Part shown: positions 1 through 9,246 of the stretch, one piece after another
How the letters are laid out: the number at the start of each line of letters is the position of its first letter
How positions within the stretch are numbered: the first letter of the stretch is position 1
NCBI RefSeq assembly: GCF_900101395.1
Contig: NZ_FMZO01000001.1
Coordinates: forward strand, 506,600-570,599
Length of the DNA: 64,000 nt
Source: Niabella drilacis
GTDB lineage: Bacteria; Bacteroidota; Bacteroidia; Chitinophagales; Chitinophagaceae
Direction: 5' to 3'
Position numbers and translations under genes: made by a program
Notes under the pieces: model-generated
What the model saw: the letters and a program-made list of their open reading frames with translations, nothing else
Databases searched by the model: none
Told to the model about the DNA's origin: nothing

Positions 1-33
1 AAAAAAAGCTCAGCATCTCTGCTGAACTTTTTT
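1..33 (-). terminator. Rho-independent terminator of tRNA-Pro
   Basis: On the minus strand an 8-bp stem (GTTCAGCA pairing with TGCTGAGC, one G-T wobble possible) with a GAGA loop is followed by a run of T. It begins directly after the tRNA 3' end, so it should end the tRNA transcript. Confidence 0.85.
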
Positions 34-34
34 G

Positions 35-108
35 TCGGGAAGACAGGATTCGAACCTGCGACCCCCTGGTCCCAAACCAGGTGCGCTACCGGCCTGCGCT
101 ACTTCCCG
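35..108 (-). tRNA. tRNA-Pro (anticodon TGG)
   Basis: The minus strand folds as a standard 74-nt tRNA. The acceptor arm is CGGGAAG/CTTCCCG with discriminator A. The anticodon stem CCTGG/CCAGG encloses the loop TTTGGGA, giving anticodon TGG, which is proline. The T-arm contains GGTTCGAATCC. CCA is not encoded, as is usual in Bacteroidota. It is followed at once by a terminator hairpin. Confidence 0.97.
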
Positions 109-183
109 TGCGGATACCCAAAGCGGCTGCAAATGTAAGGGAATATTTGCAAAAAAGTAAAAATATTTATAAAAACAAAGATG

Positions 184-1218
184 TCAGCCCTCCAGTATTG
201 TTCTTTTTTCCAGCAGTCTTTCCAGCAAGGTCAGTTGGTTTTGTGCCCGCACAAAGTTGTGCCCCTCGTATTTAGCACCATAGTACTGGTCATCGTTTAA
301 GTGGTCTGTCATAAACCGCAGCGCCTGCATATAGATCATGAATAGCCCGGCATAGAAAAAATGTTTTTTCTCAGTAACCGTCAGCTCACCCTGCATCTCT
401 TCCAGATACCCCCTCATGATGGCATTGTAGTAGTCTTCGCGGACAAGGATCCTGCTGAAATCGCGCTCTTCTTCGCTTACCGGACACAAATAGGTGCGCA
501 TCATATCTCCTACATCGCTGATGAAATAACCCGGCATTACCGTGTCCAGGTCTATTACACACAATCCTTTATTCTGCTTATCAAAAAGAACATTACTGAT
601 CTTGGTGTCGTGATGGGTAACCCGTTGTTTAAAATCCGGATCCTTCCGGATTTCCCGGAACTGGTCAACAATGGTTGAATGGGTTTTCAATGCATGGATC
701 ACTGATGCCGTTTCTGCTATGCGCTGCGGATTGCCCTGCTCCAGCGCTTCCAGGAATTGCTCATAGCGAAGTGAAAGATCATGGAACGATGGCAACGTGA
801 TCTTTAATGAATCTACACTGATCCCTGATAAGGTCCTGGTGAACCTTCCAAACTGTTTTGCCGCTTCATAAGCCTGCTGGGGCTCTTCAACTACATCAAT
901 AGAGTGGCTTCCCTTTACAAAGGGGAACATCCGGTAGTAACCATCGCCTTCGATATGCAACATTGCATCGCCGGACACTGTTTTCACCGGTGATACAAAA
1001 AAATATCCGTTGCCCCGGTTCTTCAGGTAGGTATCTATTAAAGCGATGTTCCAGGCGATTGCTTCCGGCTGGCGGAACACGTTCTGGTTTACCTTTTGTA
1101 AAATAAATTGCTCATCCCCATTGCAGAGCACCCATGTATGATTAATCAGCCCACTGCCAAAAGATGCTATTGAACACTGATCTTCCCGTAATCCATAACC
1201 GGCAAGTACTTTATCCAT
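184..1218 (-). CDS. Aminoglycoside-phosphotransferase-fold kinase (NahK-like sugar kinase)
   Basis: A 344-aa cytoplasmic protein of the APH/choline-kinase fold. Visible are a glycine-rich N-lobe loop (GSGLINHTW, residues 21-29), the ATP-contacting Lys in FILQKVN (about 42), the catalytic loop HHDTKISN (202-209, Asp204) and the metal-binding DLDT (223-226). This pattern is typical of Bacteroidota proteins annotated as N-acetylhexosamine 1-kinase-like or phosphotransferase family. The exact sugar substrate cannot be read from the sequence. It lies 85 bp downstream of the lacI-type gene on the same strand, and a LacI-like operator half-palindrome sits in that gap, so it may belong to the same sugar-responsive regulon. 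No signal peptide is seen. Confidence 0.8.
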   Translation of the reverse strand: MDKVLAGYGLREDQCSIASFGSGLINHTWVLCNGDEQFILQKVNQNVFRQPEAIAWNIALIDTYLKNRGNGYFFVSPVKTVSGDAMLHIEGDGYYRMFPFVKGSHSIDVVEEPQQAYEAAKQFGRFTRTLSGISVDSLKITLPSFHDLSLRYEQFLEALEQGNPQRIAETASVIHALKTHSTIVDQFREIRKDPDFKQRVTHHDTKISNVLFDKQNKGLCVIDLDTVMPGYFISDVGDMMRTYLCPVSEEERDFSRILVREDYYNAIMRGYLEEMQGELTVTEKKHFFYAGLFMIYMQALRFMTDHLNDDQYYGAKYEGHNFVRAQNQLTLLERLLEKRTILEG

Positions 1219-1277
1219 AATTCGGTTTAAAGGGATAAATGTATAAAATAATGCGTAAGTTTTTTTTCAAAAGCCGG

Positions 1278-1291
1278 TGCAAACGATTGCC
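1278..1291. promoter_or_regulatory. LacI-type operator-like site upstream of the kinase
   Basis: TGCAAACGATTGCC matches 12 of 14 positions of the perfect palindrome TGCAAACGTTTGCA found at the susC promoter (15066-15079). It lies in the 85-bp gap between the lacI stop and the kinase start, where a repressor could control the kinase. The match is seen directly; its function is inferred. Confidence 0.5.
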
Positions 1292-1303
1292 CATCAACAG
1301 ACT

Positions 1304-2326
1304 TTATGAGTTATAGACCAGTGCAACAGGGATTTCTTTGTGCACAAAGGCCTTTGCAGCAGCAGCATCATCGGTTTTGTTCTGTAAAATCTCCATCAGC
1401 ATTTTCATGGCTGCTTCACCCTGGCTGTAAGGGAACTGGTCCACAGATACAACCGGGGGATAAGCGGTATGCTTATTTACTGAAATATTTGCATAACTGG
1501 CAAAAAGGATGTCCTCATTGATCCTGACATGCGCTTTTAATGCATATTTTACGGCATCCATATGCACATAATCATTAAAGCTGATGATCGCGTCCGGCGG
1601 CTTTTTGAGCCCCAGTAAGCGGGCTATGGCTTTATGGGTTCCCTCTTCGGAAAAATCGGTCTGCTCTACCATTTGCATATCTACCTTCAGTTTTCTCCTG
1701 GAGATCCCTTCTATATACCCGTCCAGCCGTTCTTTAGAAGCAATAATAGCTCCGGGACCATTAATAAAAGCAATCCGTTTCCGGTCCTGTTTAAACAGCC
1801 ATTCGATCATATCCACGGTTCCCTCAAATAAATTGCAGTAAACCTTATTCACATTTGCCTGTGAAGGAACCCGGTCAAAATAGACTACGGGAATATTATA
1901 AGCATCCAGTGTCTTCAGGTGATCGCTTTTATTGGTTTCTTTCGACAGGGAAATGATCAGCCCGTCCACCCGCTGGTTTCTCATAGCTTCTACAACCTGG
2001 CGTTCCTTATCGATCCGGTCATGACTCTGGCCGAACAGGATCGTATATCCATTTTCCAGCGCCACGTCTTCAATGCCGCTGATCCCCTTTGAAAAAAAAT
2101 CCTCATAAATATGTGGAACGATCACGCCAATGACATAGCTTCTCTTCTGTTTGAAAAAAATGGCTTTGGAATTGGGTTCATAGTTCAGCGCCCTGGCCAG
2201 TTCCTTTACCGCTTCTTTCGTCTTTGTGCTGATCCGTGGATGATCGCTCAATGCTCTTGATACAGTGGACACAGAAACGTTTAGCCTCCTGGCGATTTCC
2301 TTTATTGTTGGTATTGACTCACTCAC
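1304..2326 (-). CDS. LacI-family transcriptional regulator
   Basis: A 340-aa LacI/GalR regulator of usual length. The N-terminal helix-turn-helix (residues 7-26) contains TIKEIARRLNVSVSTVSRAL and is followed by the hinge helix (to about 55). The rest is a periplasmic-binding-protein-like sugar-sensing domain (about 60-335). LacI proteins bind short CG-centred palindromes and are released or activated by a sugar ligand. Two such sites occur in the window, a perfect one at the susC promoter and a near match just downstream of this gene. This makes it the plausible local regulator of the arabinan-type locus, though it lies 13 kb away. The ATG at 2326 gives a standard MSES-TIKEIA start. Confidence 0.93.
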   Translation of the reverse strand: MSESIPTIKEIARRLNVSVSTVSRALSDHPRISTKTKEAVKELARALNYEPNSKAIFFKQKRSYVIGVIVPHIYEDFFSKGISGIEDVALENGYTILFGQSHDRIDKERQVVEAMRNQRVDGLIISLSKETNKSDHLKTLDAYNIPVVYFDRVPSQANVNKVYCNLFEGTVDMIEWLFKQDRKRIAFINGPGAIIASKERLDGYIEGISRRKLKVDMQMVEQTDFSEEGTHKAIARLLGLKKPPDAIISFNDYVHMDAVKYALKAHVRINEDILFASYANISVNKHTAYPPVVSVDQFPYSQGEAAMKMLMEILQNKTDDAAAAKAFVHKEIPVALVYNS

Positions 2327-2400
2327 GATGCTAATATATGCAGTTTAAAGATAACAATTATTTTTATAAGTTGTCTTTTGGCTTGCCAGGGTACACGCAT

Positions 2401-2585
2401 CTGAATTGGGGGAAAAGGGCGCACCGGGAGCATTTTCAGGCATTGCAAGAGCCCCGTGTTTATGCAAGGGATTAAAGAGAAAACCCCGGCTCCTGCAGGA
2501 GCCGGGGTGATCAGGACCGCACATTGCTATAAACGCGCTGCTCCTCCGGAGCTGGTCAATGCTGAAATTAAATGGGTTTGCCCTG
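2401..2585 (+). repeat. Intergenic repeat A, copy 1
   Basis: The 508-bp gap before the broken oxidoreductase holds no supportable gene. It carries a ~185-bp sequence that recurs imperfectly at 5548-5704. Shared blocks include GAGCATTTTCAGGCA, AAACCCCGGCTC and AATGCTGAAATTAAATG. In this copy a perfect 24-bp palindrome (2484-2507, CCCCGGCTCCTG and its complement) would form a very stable hairpin. Confidence 0.8.
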
Positions 2586-2834
2586 TGTTAGCCGGCGGGC
2601 AGAGCGCCCTTGCAAAAGAGCGGGGGCATACAAAGGACCGGCTGGTCTTCTGTAAAAATTTAAAGCCGGGAGCCTGCCGCTGATAAAAGCTGCATGTTGT
2701 TGGCCCCGGAGTTTATTTTAATAAAAATACCCCGTAAATTGCCGGCGCAGTAAAGGAATGGTACCTTCCCGCGGGCGGGAAAAGACCTGCCGGTGGCTGC
2801 AGTCGCCAATTTTGCTGATGAAAATTCATGAACC

Positions 2835-3655
2835 ATGAAGTACAGATCGATTGCATTGCTGATCTTATTGCTGAACTTTTTAGGGGTGGCAAACACTGAG
2901 GCCGGGAGCATCTTCCGCCCGCAAGTGTATACTGCTGATATATGTGTCTATGGTGGTACCGCTGCGGGTGTTATCGCCGCATATACCGCTGCCCGGTGTG
3001 GCAATACGGTGTTGCTATTGGAGCCGGGAAATTGGATCGGTGGCTTAACCACGGGCGGCCTCGGTCAGACGGATGCTGGTATAAAGGAGGCGATCACCGG
3101 CTTTTCCCGGCAATTTTACCAGAGGGTAGCTCAGAAATATCAAAAGGAGGGCGTGCAATGGACATTTGAACCGCGGGTTGCATCAGACGTAATGAATGAT
3201 TTTATAAGGGAGGGCAAAATTAAGGTGTTGATGCAAATGCAGGTTGCGGCATTGACCAGGAAAGGAACTGTAATAACGGAGGCCCGCTTTTCCCTGCCAG
3301 GGCGGGGAACGAAACCGCAGATCATAGTACGGGCCAAACAATTCCTGGATTGCACCTATGAAGGCGACCTGATGGCAAAGGCCGGGGTTTCTTATTTTAT
3401 GGGCCGCGAAGATAATGCTGTGTATAGTGAAACGTTGAATGGGTTCCAATTGCCGGAGTACCACAATCGATCGGGGTATCATCAGTTCCCGGATGGGATC
3501 AGCCCTTACAGGATACCCGGAGATGCGCAGAGTGGCTTGCGGCAATGGCTGCTTCTATGGCCATAAAGCAGAACCTACCCGTTCAGAAGATCGATGTGCA
3601 GGGGCTTAGGCGCTGGCTCCGGGATGATCCTTATTTGGAAAAGGGCAGAAGATGA
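2835..3655 (+). pseudogene. FAD-dependent oxidoreductase, internally deleted and frameshifted
   Basis: The N-terminal 235 or so residues read as an exported FAD-dependent oxidoreductase (FAD_oxidored type). There is a signal peptide (about 1-23), a dinucleotide-binding segment with GGTAAGVIAAYTAARCG, and WIGGLTTGGLGQTDAG. The alignment to the intact neighbour at 3769-5439 holds through SPYRIPGDAQSG. The frame then runs to a stop at 3566. Near 3535-3545 the sequence jumps in another frame to the family C-terminus (AMAASMAIKQNLPV, ending at the TGA 3653-3655), which matches the neighbour's AATAAVMAIDNKTSV. Roughly 280 codons are therefore missing, with a frame change at the joint. The product lacks the middle of the protein and is unlikely to work. 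Confidence 0.85.
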
Positions 3656-3768
3656 GCCCCCGGAGGGCCTGGAATAACGGGGACAGCTCGGCGTGTAACT
3701 GACAGCAAAGGGGGACTGATCCTATTTGAAATCTAAGGTTTAATGTCTTTCTTTATAAAACGACATTC

Positions 3769-5439
3769 ATGAAAAGAAGAAATTTTATCAGATCAATGGC
3801 CATAAGTGGGGGCGCCGTTGTATGCGGGGGGATTTCAGGACTGAAACCACCGGGCCCGGCAGGGGCTATGCGGACTGCTGATATCATCATTTATGGAGGC
3901 ACGTCTGCGGCAGTTATGGCAGCTGTAAAAGCAAAACAACTGGGGCGATCTGTAATGATCGTTTGCCCGGAACTGCATTTAGGCGGCATAACATCCAGCG
4001 GGCTGGGGTTTACAGACACCGGGAATAAAGCAGTGATCGGCGGCTTGGCAAGGGAGTTTTATCACCGGATCTATCTGCATTATGAAGACCCCCGGTCCTG
4101 GCAATGGCAAAAAAAGGAAGCTTACGGAAACAAGGGACAGGGCACGCCGGCTATTGATGGTGCTAACAGGACCATGTGGATCTTTGAGCCCCACGCGGCG
4201 GAGCAGGTGTTTGAGAAACTTATTAAAGAGCATAATATAACCGTATTCAGGAATGAGTGGCTGGACCGGTCCTCCGGTGTCCGGCTCAGGAATGAACGGA
4301 TCGCTTCCATCAGTACGCTGAAGGGGACCCTGTATACCGGTAAGATGTTTATCGATGCTACTTACGAAGGGGACCTGATGGCAGCAGCCGGCGTCAGCTT
4401 TACAACCGGAAGAGAATCTGCTGCAACCTATGGCGAAAAATGGGCGGGTGTGCTTACCGGTGTGTTCCATCACGGGCATCATTTCAAATCCCGGGTTGAC
4501 CCCTATAAGATCCCCGGTAAGCCGTCCAGCGGCCTTCTGGCGGGCATTTCGGGGACGGCGCCCGGCGTATATGGTGCAGGAGATAAAAAGGTGCAGGCCT
4601 ATTGTTACCGGATGTGTTTCTCGTCGCACCCGGAAAATAAAGTAGCATTTTCTCAGCCGCGGGGCTATGACCCGGAGCAGTATGAGCTCCTGGTACGCGT
4701 CTTTAACAGCGGGTGGCGCGAGTTGTTCCAGAAATTTGATCCGGTCCCGAATTTTAAAACGGATACCAATAATCATGGACCGTTCAGCACCGATTATATT
4801 GGTATGAATTACCGGTATCCTGAAGCGTCCTATGCGCTGCGCAAACAAATTACAGATGCCCACCGGCGCTACCAGCAGGGATTGTTTTATTTTATGGCCA
4901 CCGACCCGCGTATACCCGGCGAGGTACAGCAGGAATTTAATAAGTGGGGACTGGCCAAAGATGAGTTTGCAGATAATGAAAACTGGCCTTTTCAGCTTTA
5001 TGTAAGGGAGGCCCGGCGGATGGTAAGCGATTTTGTGATGACCGGTCATGAAATTCTCGGGGCGCGGGCTGTTCCGGACCCTGTTGGAATGGGCTCTTAT
5101 ACACTGGACTCGCACAATGTTCAGCGCTATGTGACCAGCGAAGGGTTTGTTCAGAATGAGGGCGATTTTGGTGTACATGTTTCTGAGCCGTACCCGATCT
5201 CTTACCGATCTATCGTACCCAAAGCTTCCGAATGCCAGAATTTGCTGGTGCCGGTTTGTTTATCCAGCTCGCATGTAGCCTATGGTTCTATCCGGATGGA
5301 GCCGGTGTTTATGATCCTCGCAGAATCGGCTGCTACAGCCGCAGTAATGGCCATCGATAATAAAACAAGCGTACAGCAGGTAGACTATGCCGCGCTGAAA
5401 AATAATCTGGTAAAACAGGAGCAGAAAATAGATGCATGA
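3769..5439 (+). CDS. Tat-exported FAD-dependent oxidoreductase
   Basis: A 556-aa protein with a Tat-type signal (MKRRNFIRSMAISGGAVV), so it is probably folded with its cofactor before export to the periplasm. The FAD-binding segment at about residues 36-65 (IIYGGTSAAVMAAVKAKQLG) and the family block HLGGITSSGLGFTDTGNKA identify the FAD_oxidored group. This group is common beside glycan-degradation genes in Bacteroidota, and some members are labelled xanthan-lyase-like. Its substrate is not known. It is a paralogue of the decayed gene just upstream, which suggests a tandem duplication with loss of one copy. Length and both termini look complete. Confidence 0.85.
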   Translation: MKRRNFIRSMAISGGAVVCGGISGLKPPGPAGAMRTADIIIYGGTSAAVMAAVKAKQLGRSVMIVCPELHLGGITSSGLGFTDTGNKAVIGGLAREFYHRIYLHYEDPRSWQWQKKEAYGNKGQGTPAIDGANRTMWIFEPHAAEQVFEKLIKEHNITVFRNEWLDRSSGVRLRNERIASISTLKGTLYTGKMFIDATYEGDLMAAAGVSFTTGRESAATYGEKWAGVLTGVFHHGHHFKSRVDPYKIPGKPSSGLLAGISGTAPGVYGAGDKKVQAYCYRMCFSSHPENKVAFSQPRGYDPEQYELLVRVFNSGWRELFQKFDPVPNFKTDTNNHGPFSTDYIGMNYRYPEASYALRKQITDAHRRYQQGLFYFMATDPRIPGEVQQEFNKWGLAKDEFADNENWPFQLYVREARRMVSDFVMTGHEILGARAVPDPVGMGSYTLDSHNVQRYVTSEGFVQNEGDFGVHVSEPYPISYRSIVPKASECQNLLVPVCLSSSHVAYGSIRMEPVFMILAESAATAAVMAIDNKTSVQQVDYAALKNNLVKQEQKIDA

Positions 5440-5547
5440 GCAGCGCAGCAAGTGCTTCCGGGGGCTGATGTACCAGCTGCTAACAAAAACGGCAGGACTG
5501 TTTTTTGAAGGGGGCGCTTCCCGGGGAAAGGTGCAGGACAAACGGAT

Positions 5548-5704
5548 CTGAATGGGTGGAAAAGAGCGCACCTGGAGCATTTTCAGGCACTGTAAGTGCT
5601 AAAGAGGAAACCCCGGCTCTTAAAGGAGCCGTGTAAAATTTCAGGTCAAGCAAACACGGGGCTCCTCCGGAACTGGGCAATGCTGAAATTAAATGCGTTT
5701 GTCC
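5548..5704 (+). repeat. Intergenic repeat A, copy 2
   Basis: This is the second copy of the sequence at 2401-2585, in the same orientation, with several small indels. The central hairpin (5611-5633, CCCCGGCTC pairing imperfectly with GAGCCGTG) is less perfect than in copy 1. It fills most of the 397-bp gap between the oxidoreductase and GH116 genes. No coding sequence is supportable in that gap. Confidence 0.8.
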
Positions 5705-5747
5705 CGGAGAAAGGTGGAGTGTATCATGGGGAATTGGAAGTTTCTTT

Positions 5748-5755
5748 TATATTTG
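5748..5755 (+). promoter_or_regulatory. Candidate -7 box (TATATTTG) for the GH116 gene
   Basis: TATATTTG fits the Bacteroidota -7 consensus TAnnTTTG and lies 81 bp before the GH116 start. No TTG is seen at the expected -33 spacing, so this is a weak call. Confidence 0.35.
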
Positions 5756-5836
5756 GAAACCTGTTGTAATCAATAATGGCAGCGCGCCCGGGCTTTAACA
5801 CATTGTGGGGAAAGAACGGCCTTAAATAAAAAAAAT

Positions 5837-8548
5837 ATGGCTCAGCATCATCATAAGATATCACGTCGCAAATTTATAAACCAGGGAGGGCTGGCCGGAA
5901 CCGGCTTGCTGTTGTCGGCACAGGTGCCGGCATGGGCCGGGTTCCGGCAACCCGGCCCCCCCCTTCCCGTAAATGACAGCCATACGAAGCAGATGCAGGC
6001 CCTGTATGAAAGAGGAACGGTAACCACCTATCTCAAATCGAAAAATGAACTAAAGTACATCGGCATGCCGGTAGGTGGTATCAACGCAGGTGGTTTATAC
6101 CTGGGTGGTGATGGACGGCTTTGGCTCTGGGACATATTTAACCTGAACCAGGAGGGCATTAACCCGGTGGATGTGCCCTGGAAGGATGCGGTACATGCCG
6201 GGAAAAAAATACGTTCGCGCGATGGCGGAAGTTATGTGGCCCCTCCCAGGGCTAATGAAGTGCGCCTGCTGGAGCAGGGCTTTGCCGTAAAGCTGGAACT
6301 GGGAGAAAAGACGGTGACCCGTTTCCTGGATGAAAGAGACTGGGACGAAATAAGTTTTGAATCAACCTACCCCGTTGCAACGATCACTTATACGGACAAG
6401 GCATTACCGGTGCAGGTAGTGATGCAGGCCTACAGCCCCTTTATACCGCTGGATGTGGACCGCTCGGGTATACCAGCGTCTGTTTTCAATATTGAGATCA
6501 GGAATACCGGCGTCCGGCCGGTTAAAGCAACTATTACCGGATGGCTCGAAAACAAGGCGGCTCCTTATACCGGGCCTGTGAACCGGCTGGAGCGAAAGAG
6601 CACAGCGTTTCATGAGCAGCAGCTTATTGGGATCGATTATACGCTTGAAAAATCGGCCTTTGGTAACCAGCAGGCAGATAAAAGTTTTGATTTTGGTACG
6701 CTCTGTGTGGCCGCCATCAATGAGAACGCGGTCACTAATGTGGATGTGGAAGAACCCTACGGGGCGGCATTGTTTGCTGCCGGCGCGGAGCAGGAAATAT
6801 TGAAAGCGGCTCAGCAAAAATTGATTGGTGCAGTGCTTTCTCCTGTAGAAGTGGGAGCTGGTCAATCTGCAGCGGTGCCTTATGTGATCAGCTGGCATAG
6901 CCCCAACCTGGTGATCGATGACGGAAAAGTGCTGCCGGAAGCTGATCGGGGCCGTTACTATGATAACCGGTTTAAAAATGCCCGGGAAGTGGCCGGTTAT
7001 GTAGCAGCCAATTTTAAAGAATTGTCAGACCTTACGATGCTCTGGAAAACCACCTGGTATGATTCCTCTTTGCCCTACTGGTTCCTGGAGCGTACGTTCA
7101 TCAATGTATCCGCTTTGGCTTCCACCACCTCGCATCGCTTTAAATCAGGGCGTTACTGGGCATGGGAAGGGGTGGGGGCCTGCCAGGGCAACTGCACACA
7201 CGTGTGGCAATACGCGCAGGGCACCGGGAGGATCTTTCCGGCGATGGAACGGGATAACCGGGAGCGGGTCGACCTTGGGGTATCATTACAGGAAAACGGA
7301 GGGATCTGGTTCCGCGGGGAATATGACAAACGCCCGGCCATTGATGGGCAGGCGGGCCGTGTGCTGGGCTGCTACCGGGAGCACCAGATGAGCGCAGACC
7401 AGGGATTCCTGCAGCGGAACTGGAATAAAATAAAAAGGGCCACACAATTCATCATGGACCAGGATAAAAATAAGGACGGTATGGTGGATACGCCGCTTGA
7501 GAACACCCTGGACGCCATATGGGATGGTGAAATTGCCTGGATCGTCGGGCTGTGTATTGCCGCGGTGAAGGCCGGTGAGCAGATGGCGGAAGAAGCCGGG
7601 GACGCTGCCTTTGCTGCTGTTTGCCGTGAATATGTCCGCAAGGGAACCCGGAACATGCAGGATCATCTCTTCAACGGGGAATACTTTATCCACCGCCCGG
7701 ACCCTGTAAAAGGCAGAAAAAATGTGGGCTCTTACAATACCTGTCATATTGATCAGGTATTCGGCCAAAGCTGGGCCTTCCAGGTAGGGTTGGGACGTGT
7801 AACAGATCCGCAGCAGAGCCGGTCGGCGCTCCGGTCATTATGGAAATATAATTTTGTAAAGGACATGGGCCGGTATGCCGAAACGCATAAAGGAGGGAGA
7901 CCTTACGCATTATCGGGAGAGTCCGGTATGGTAATGAATACGAATCCGAAAAATGAGCCCCAACCCTATGGAGAAAATGCAGCCTGGCAGATGGGATACT
8001 TTCATGAATGTATGTCGGGTTTTGAACACCAGGTGGCCAGTCATATGATGGCGGAGGGTATGACGGATGAGGCCCTCATGCTTACAAGGGCCATCCACGA
8101 CCGGTATCACGCCGCAAAACGCAATCCCTTTAATGAAATTGAATGCAGCGACCATTACGGGAGGGCTATGGCCAGCTATGGTACTTTTATCACTGCCTGT
8201 GGTTTTGAATACCACGGTCCCCGGGGGTATATCCGCTTTGCCCCCAAATGGGATAAAGAAAATTTTAAAGGGCCTTTTACTGCTGCCGAGGGCTGGGGCA
8301 CTTATACCCAGAAAACGGAAAAAGGAACGCAAACCATAACGGTGGATATAAAATACGGGGTACTGCAGCTGAACCAGTTGAGCCTGGAGAAGACCGCAGG
8401 CCTCAGGAAGGGAAAGGTTTCCGCCGCTGTCGGGGAGCGACAGATCGCCGTAAAAACAGTGGCAAAAGGGGCGGAACTTCGGATCCTGTTCACAGGACCG
8501 TTACGGCTTCAGCCGGGGGAATCTTTAACCATTGTTATGGGTGCATAG
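5837..8548 (+). CDS. GH116-family glycosidase (GBA2-like), Tat-exported
   Basis: A 903-aa protein with a twin-arginine signal (ISRRKFINQGG) and hydrophobic core to about residue 35. The N-terminal beta-sandwich starts with the family block YIGMPVGGINAGGLYLGGDG (about 74-93). The C-terminal (alpha/alpha)6 catalytic domain (DUF608 type) starts near 390 and includes ACQGNCTHVWQYAQG and the acidic segment NTLDAIWDGEIAW. GH116 enzymes are retaining beta-glucosidases, beta-xylosidases or N-acetylglucosaminidases, and the specificity here cannot be told from sequence. It follows an exported oxidoreductase on the same strand, and both may act on plant glycosides in the periplasm. Length is normal for the family. 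Confidence 0.88.
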   Translation: MAQHHHKISRRKFINQGGLAGTGLLLSAQVPAWAGFRQPGPPLPVNDSHTKQMQALYERGTVTTYLKSKNELKYIGMPVGGINAGGLYLGGDGRLWLWDIFNLNQEGINPVDVPWKDAVHAGKKIRSRDGGSYVAPPRANEVRLLEQGFAVKLELGEKTVTRFLDERDWDEISFESTYPVATITYTDKALPVQVVMQAYSPFIPLDVDRSGIPASVFNIEIRNTGVRPVKATITGWLENKAAPYTGPVNRLERKSTAFHEQQLIGIDYTLEKSAFGNQQADKSFDFGTLCVAAINENAVTNVDVEEPYGAALFAAGAEQEILKAAQQKLIGAVLSPVEVGAGQSAAVPYVISWHSPNLVIDDGKVLPEADRGRYYDNRFKNAREVAGYVAANFKELSDLTMLWKTTWYDSSLPYWFLERTFINVSALASTTSHRFKSGRYWAWEGVGACQGNCTHVWQYAQGTGRIFPAMERDNRERVDLGVSLQENGGIWFRGEYDKRPAIDGQAGRVLGCYREHQMSADQGFLQRNWNKIKRATQFIMDQDKNKDGMVDTPLENTLDAIWDGEIAWIVGLCIAAVKAGEQMAEEAGDAAFAAVCREYVRKGTRNMQDHLFNGEYFIHRPDPVKGRKNVGSYNTCHIDQVFGQSWAFQVGLGRVTDPQQSRSALRSLWKYNFVKDMGRYAETHKGGRPYALSGESGMVMNTNPKNEPQPYGENAAWQMGYFHECMSGFEHQVASHMMAEGMTDEALMLTRAIHDRYHAAKRNPFNEIECSDHYGRAMASYGTFITACGFEYHGPRGYIRFAPKWDKENFKGPFTAAEGWGTYTQKTEKGTQTITVDIKYGVLQLNQLSLEKTAGLRKGKVSAAVGERQIAVKTVAKGAELRILFTGPLRLQPGESLTIVMGA

Positions 8549-8803
8549 TACCGGAGGCGCTTCCGGCGAAATTTCATATATGGGGCTGGAAGAGGGCTGC
8601 ACATAGGGTCAGGTCCGTCATGGAACGGGAATGCCGATGTGTGCTGTTTTTTATTTACCGGTATTCTCAAAAGATAATTTAAGAAAATCGTAACTTTACC
8701 GTGTAAGCCCTTTCGTAAGCCATCTTGTACAGTAAAGACCGGTCCGGTGCCCTGCGGTGCTGCCTCCTGTTCCTGATGCAATGATAACCATAAAAACAGA
8801 CTT

Positions 8804-9019
8804 ATGACATTGAACCAATTTCTGGCAGCAGATAAAACGGAGCAAATGAATGCCTTTTGGCGAACGATCTTTATTTCAGAGAGAACGGATTCAGAATTTA
8901 CTTATTCGCTTTATGCCCTTTTCGATTTTTATGTGGAAGTAAAAGTTTCTATTAAGGACCAGAAAGTATGCCGGTTTGAGTGCTTTAAGCAGCCCCAGAC
9001 CCGTTACGAAGTTATATAA
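8804..9019 (+). CDS. Small conserved-type hypothetical protein (71 aa)
   Basis: A 71-residue ORF starting MTLNQFLAADKTEQM and rich in aromatic residues (YSLYALFDFYVEVKV). It resembles a family of short Bacteroidota proteins of unknown function that begin MTLNEFL and contain an xYxIDxFYVEV-like strand. No signal peptide or membrane segment is seen. It stands alone between the GH116 and GH16 genes. The family resemblance is from memory and no function can be offered. Confidence 0.6.
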   Translation: MTLNQFLAADKTEQMNAFWRTIFISERTDSEFTYSLYALFDFYVEVKVSIKDQKVCRFECFKQPQTRYEVI

Positions 9020-9246
9020 TCCACAGGCGGTCGTGGCAGAAATAATAAAAATAGCCCTAAAGGATACCGGTAAGCAGGGTGCCTCTAAAAAGATAGTACA
9101 GATTGTTTTGGTCCGGACCTGATGTAATTGTATATTCGACAATTAACGGTTGCGCTTGTTGGTCGCAGGGAGATGGGAATAAGACCCCGAGTCATTACTG
9201 TGTGCACCTAATGCAATTCAGCCGGCATATTTTAATAAAAGTATTA

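Noticed and set aside
3979-5178. 399-codon antisense open frame in the FAD oxidoreductase gene
   Set aside because: It is a shadow of a gene with clear FAD-binding motifs and has no recognisable protein features.
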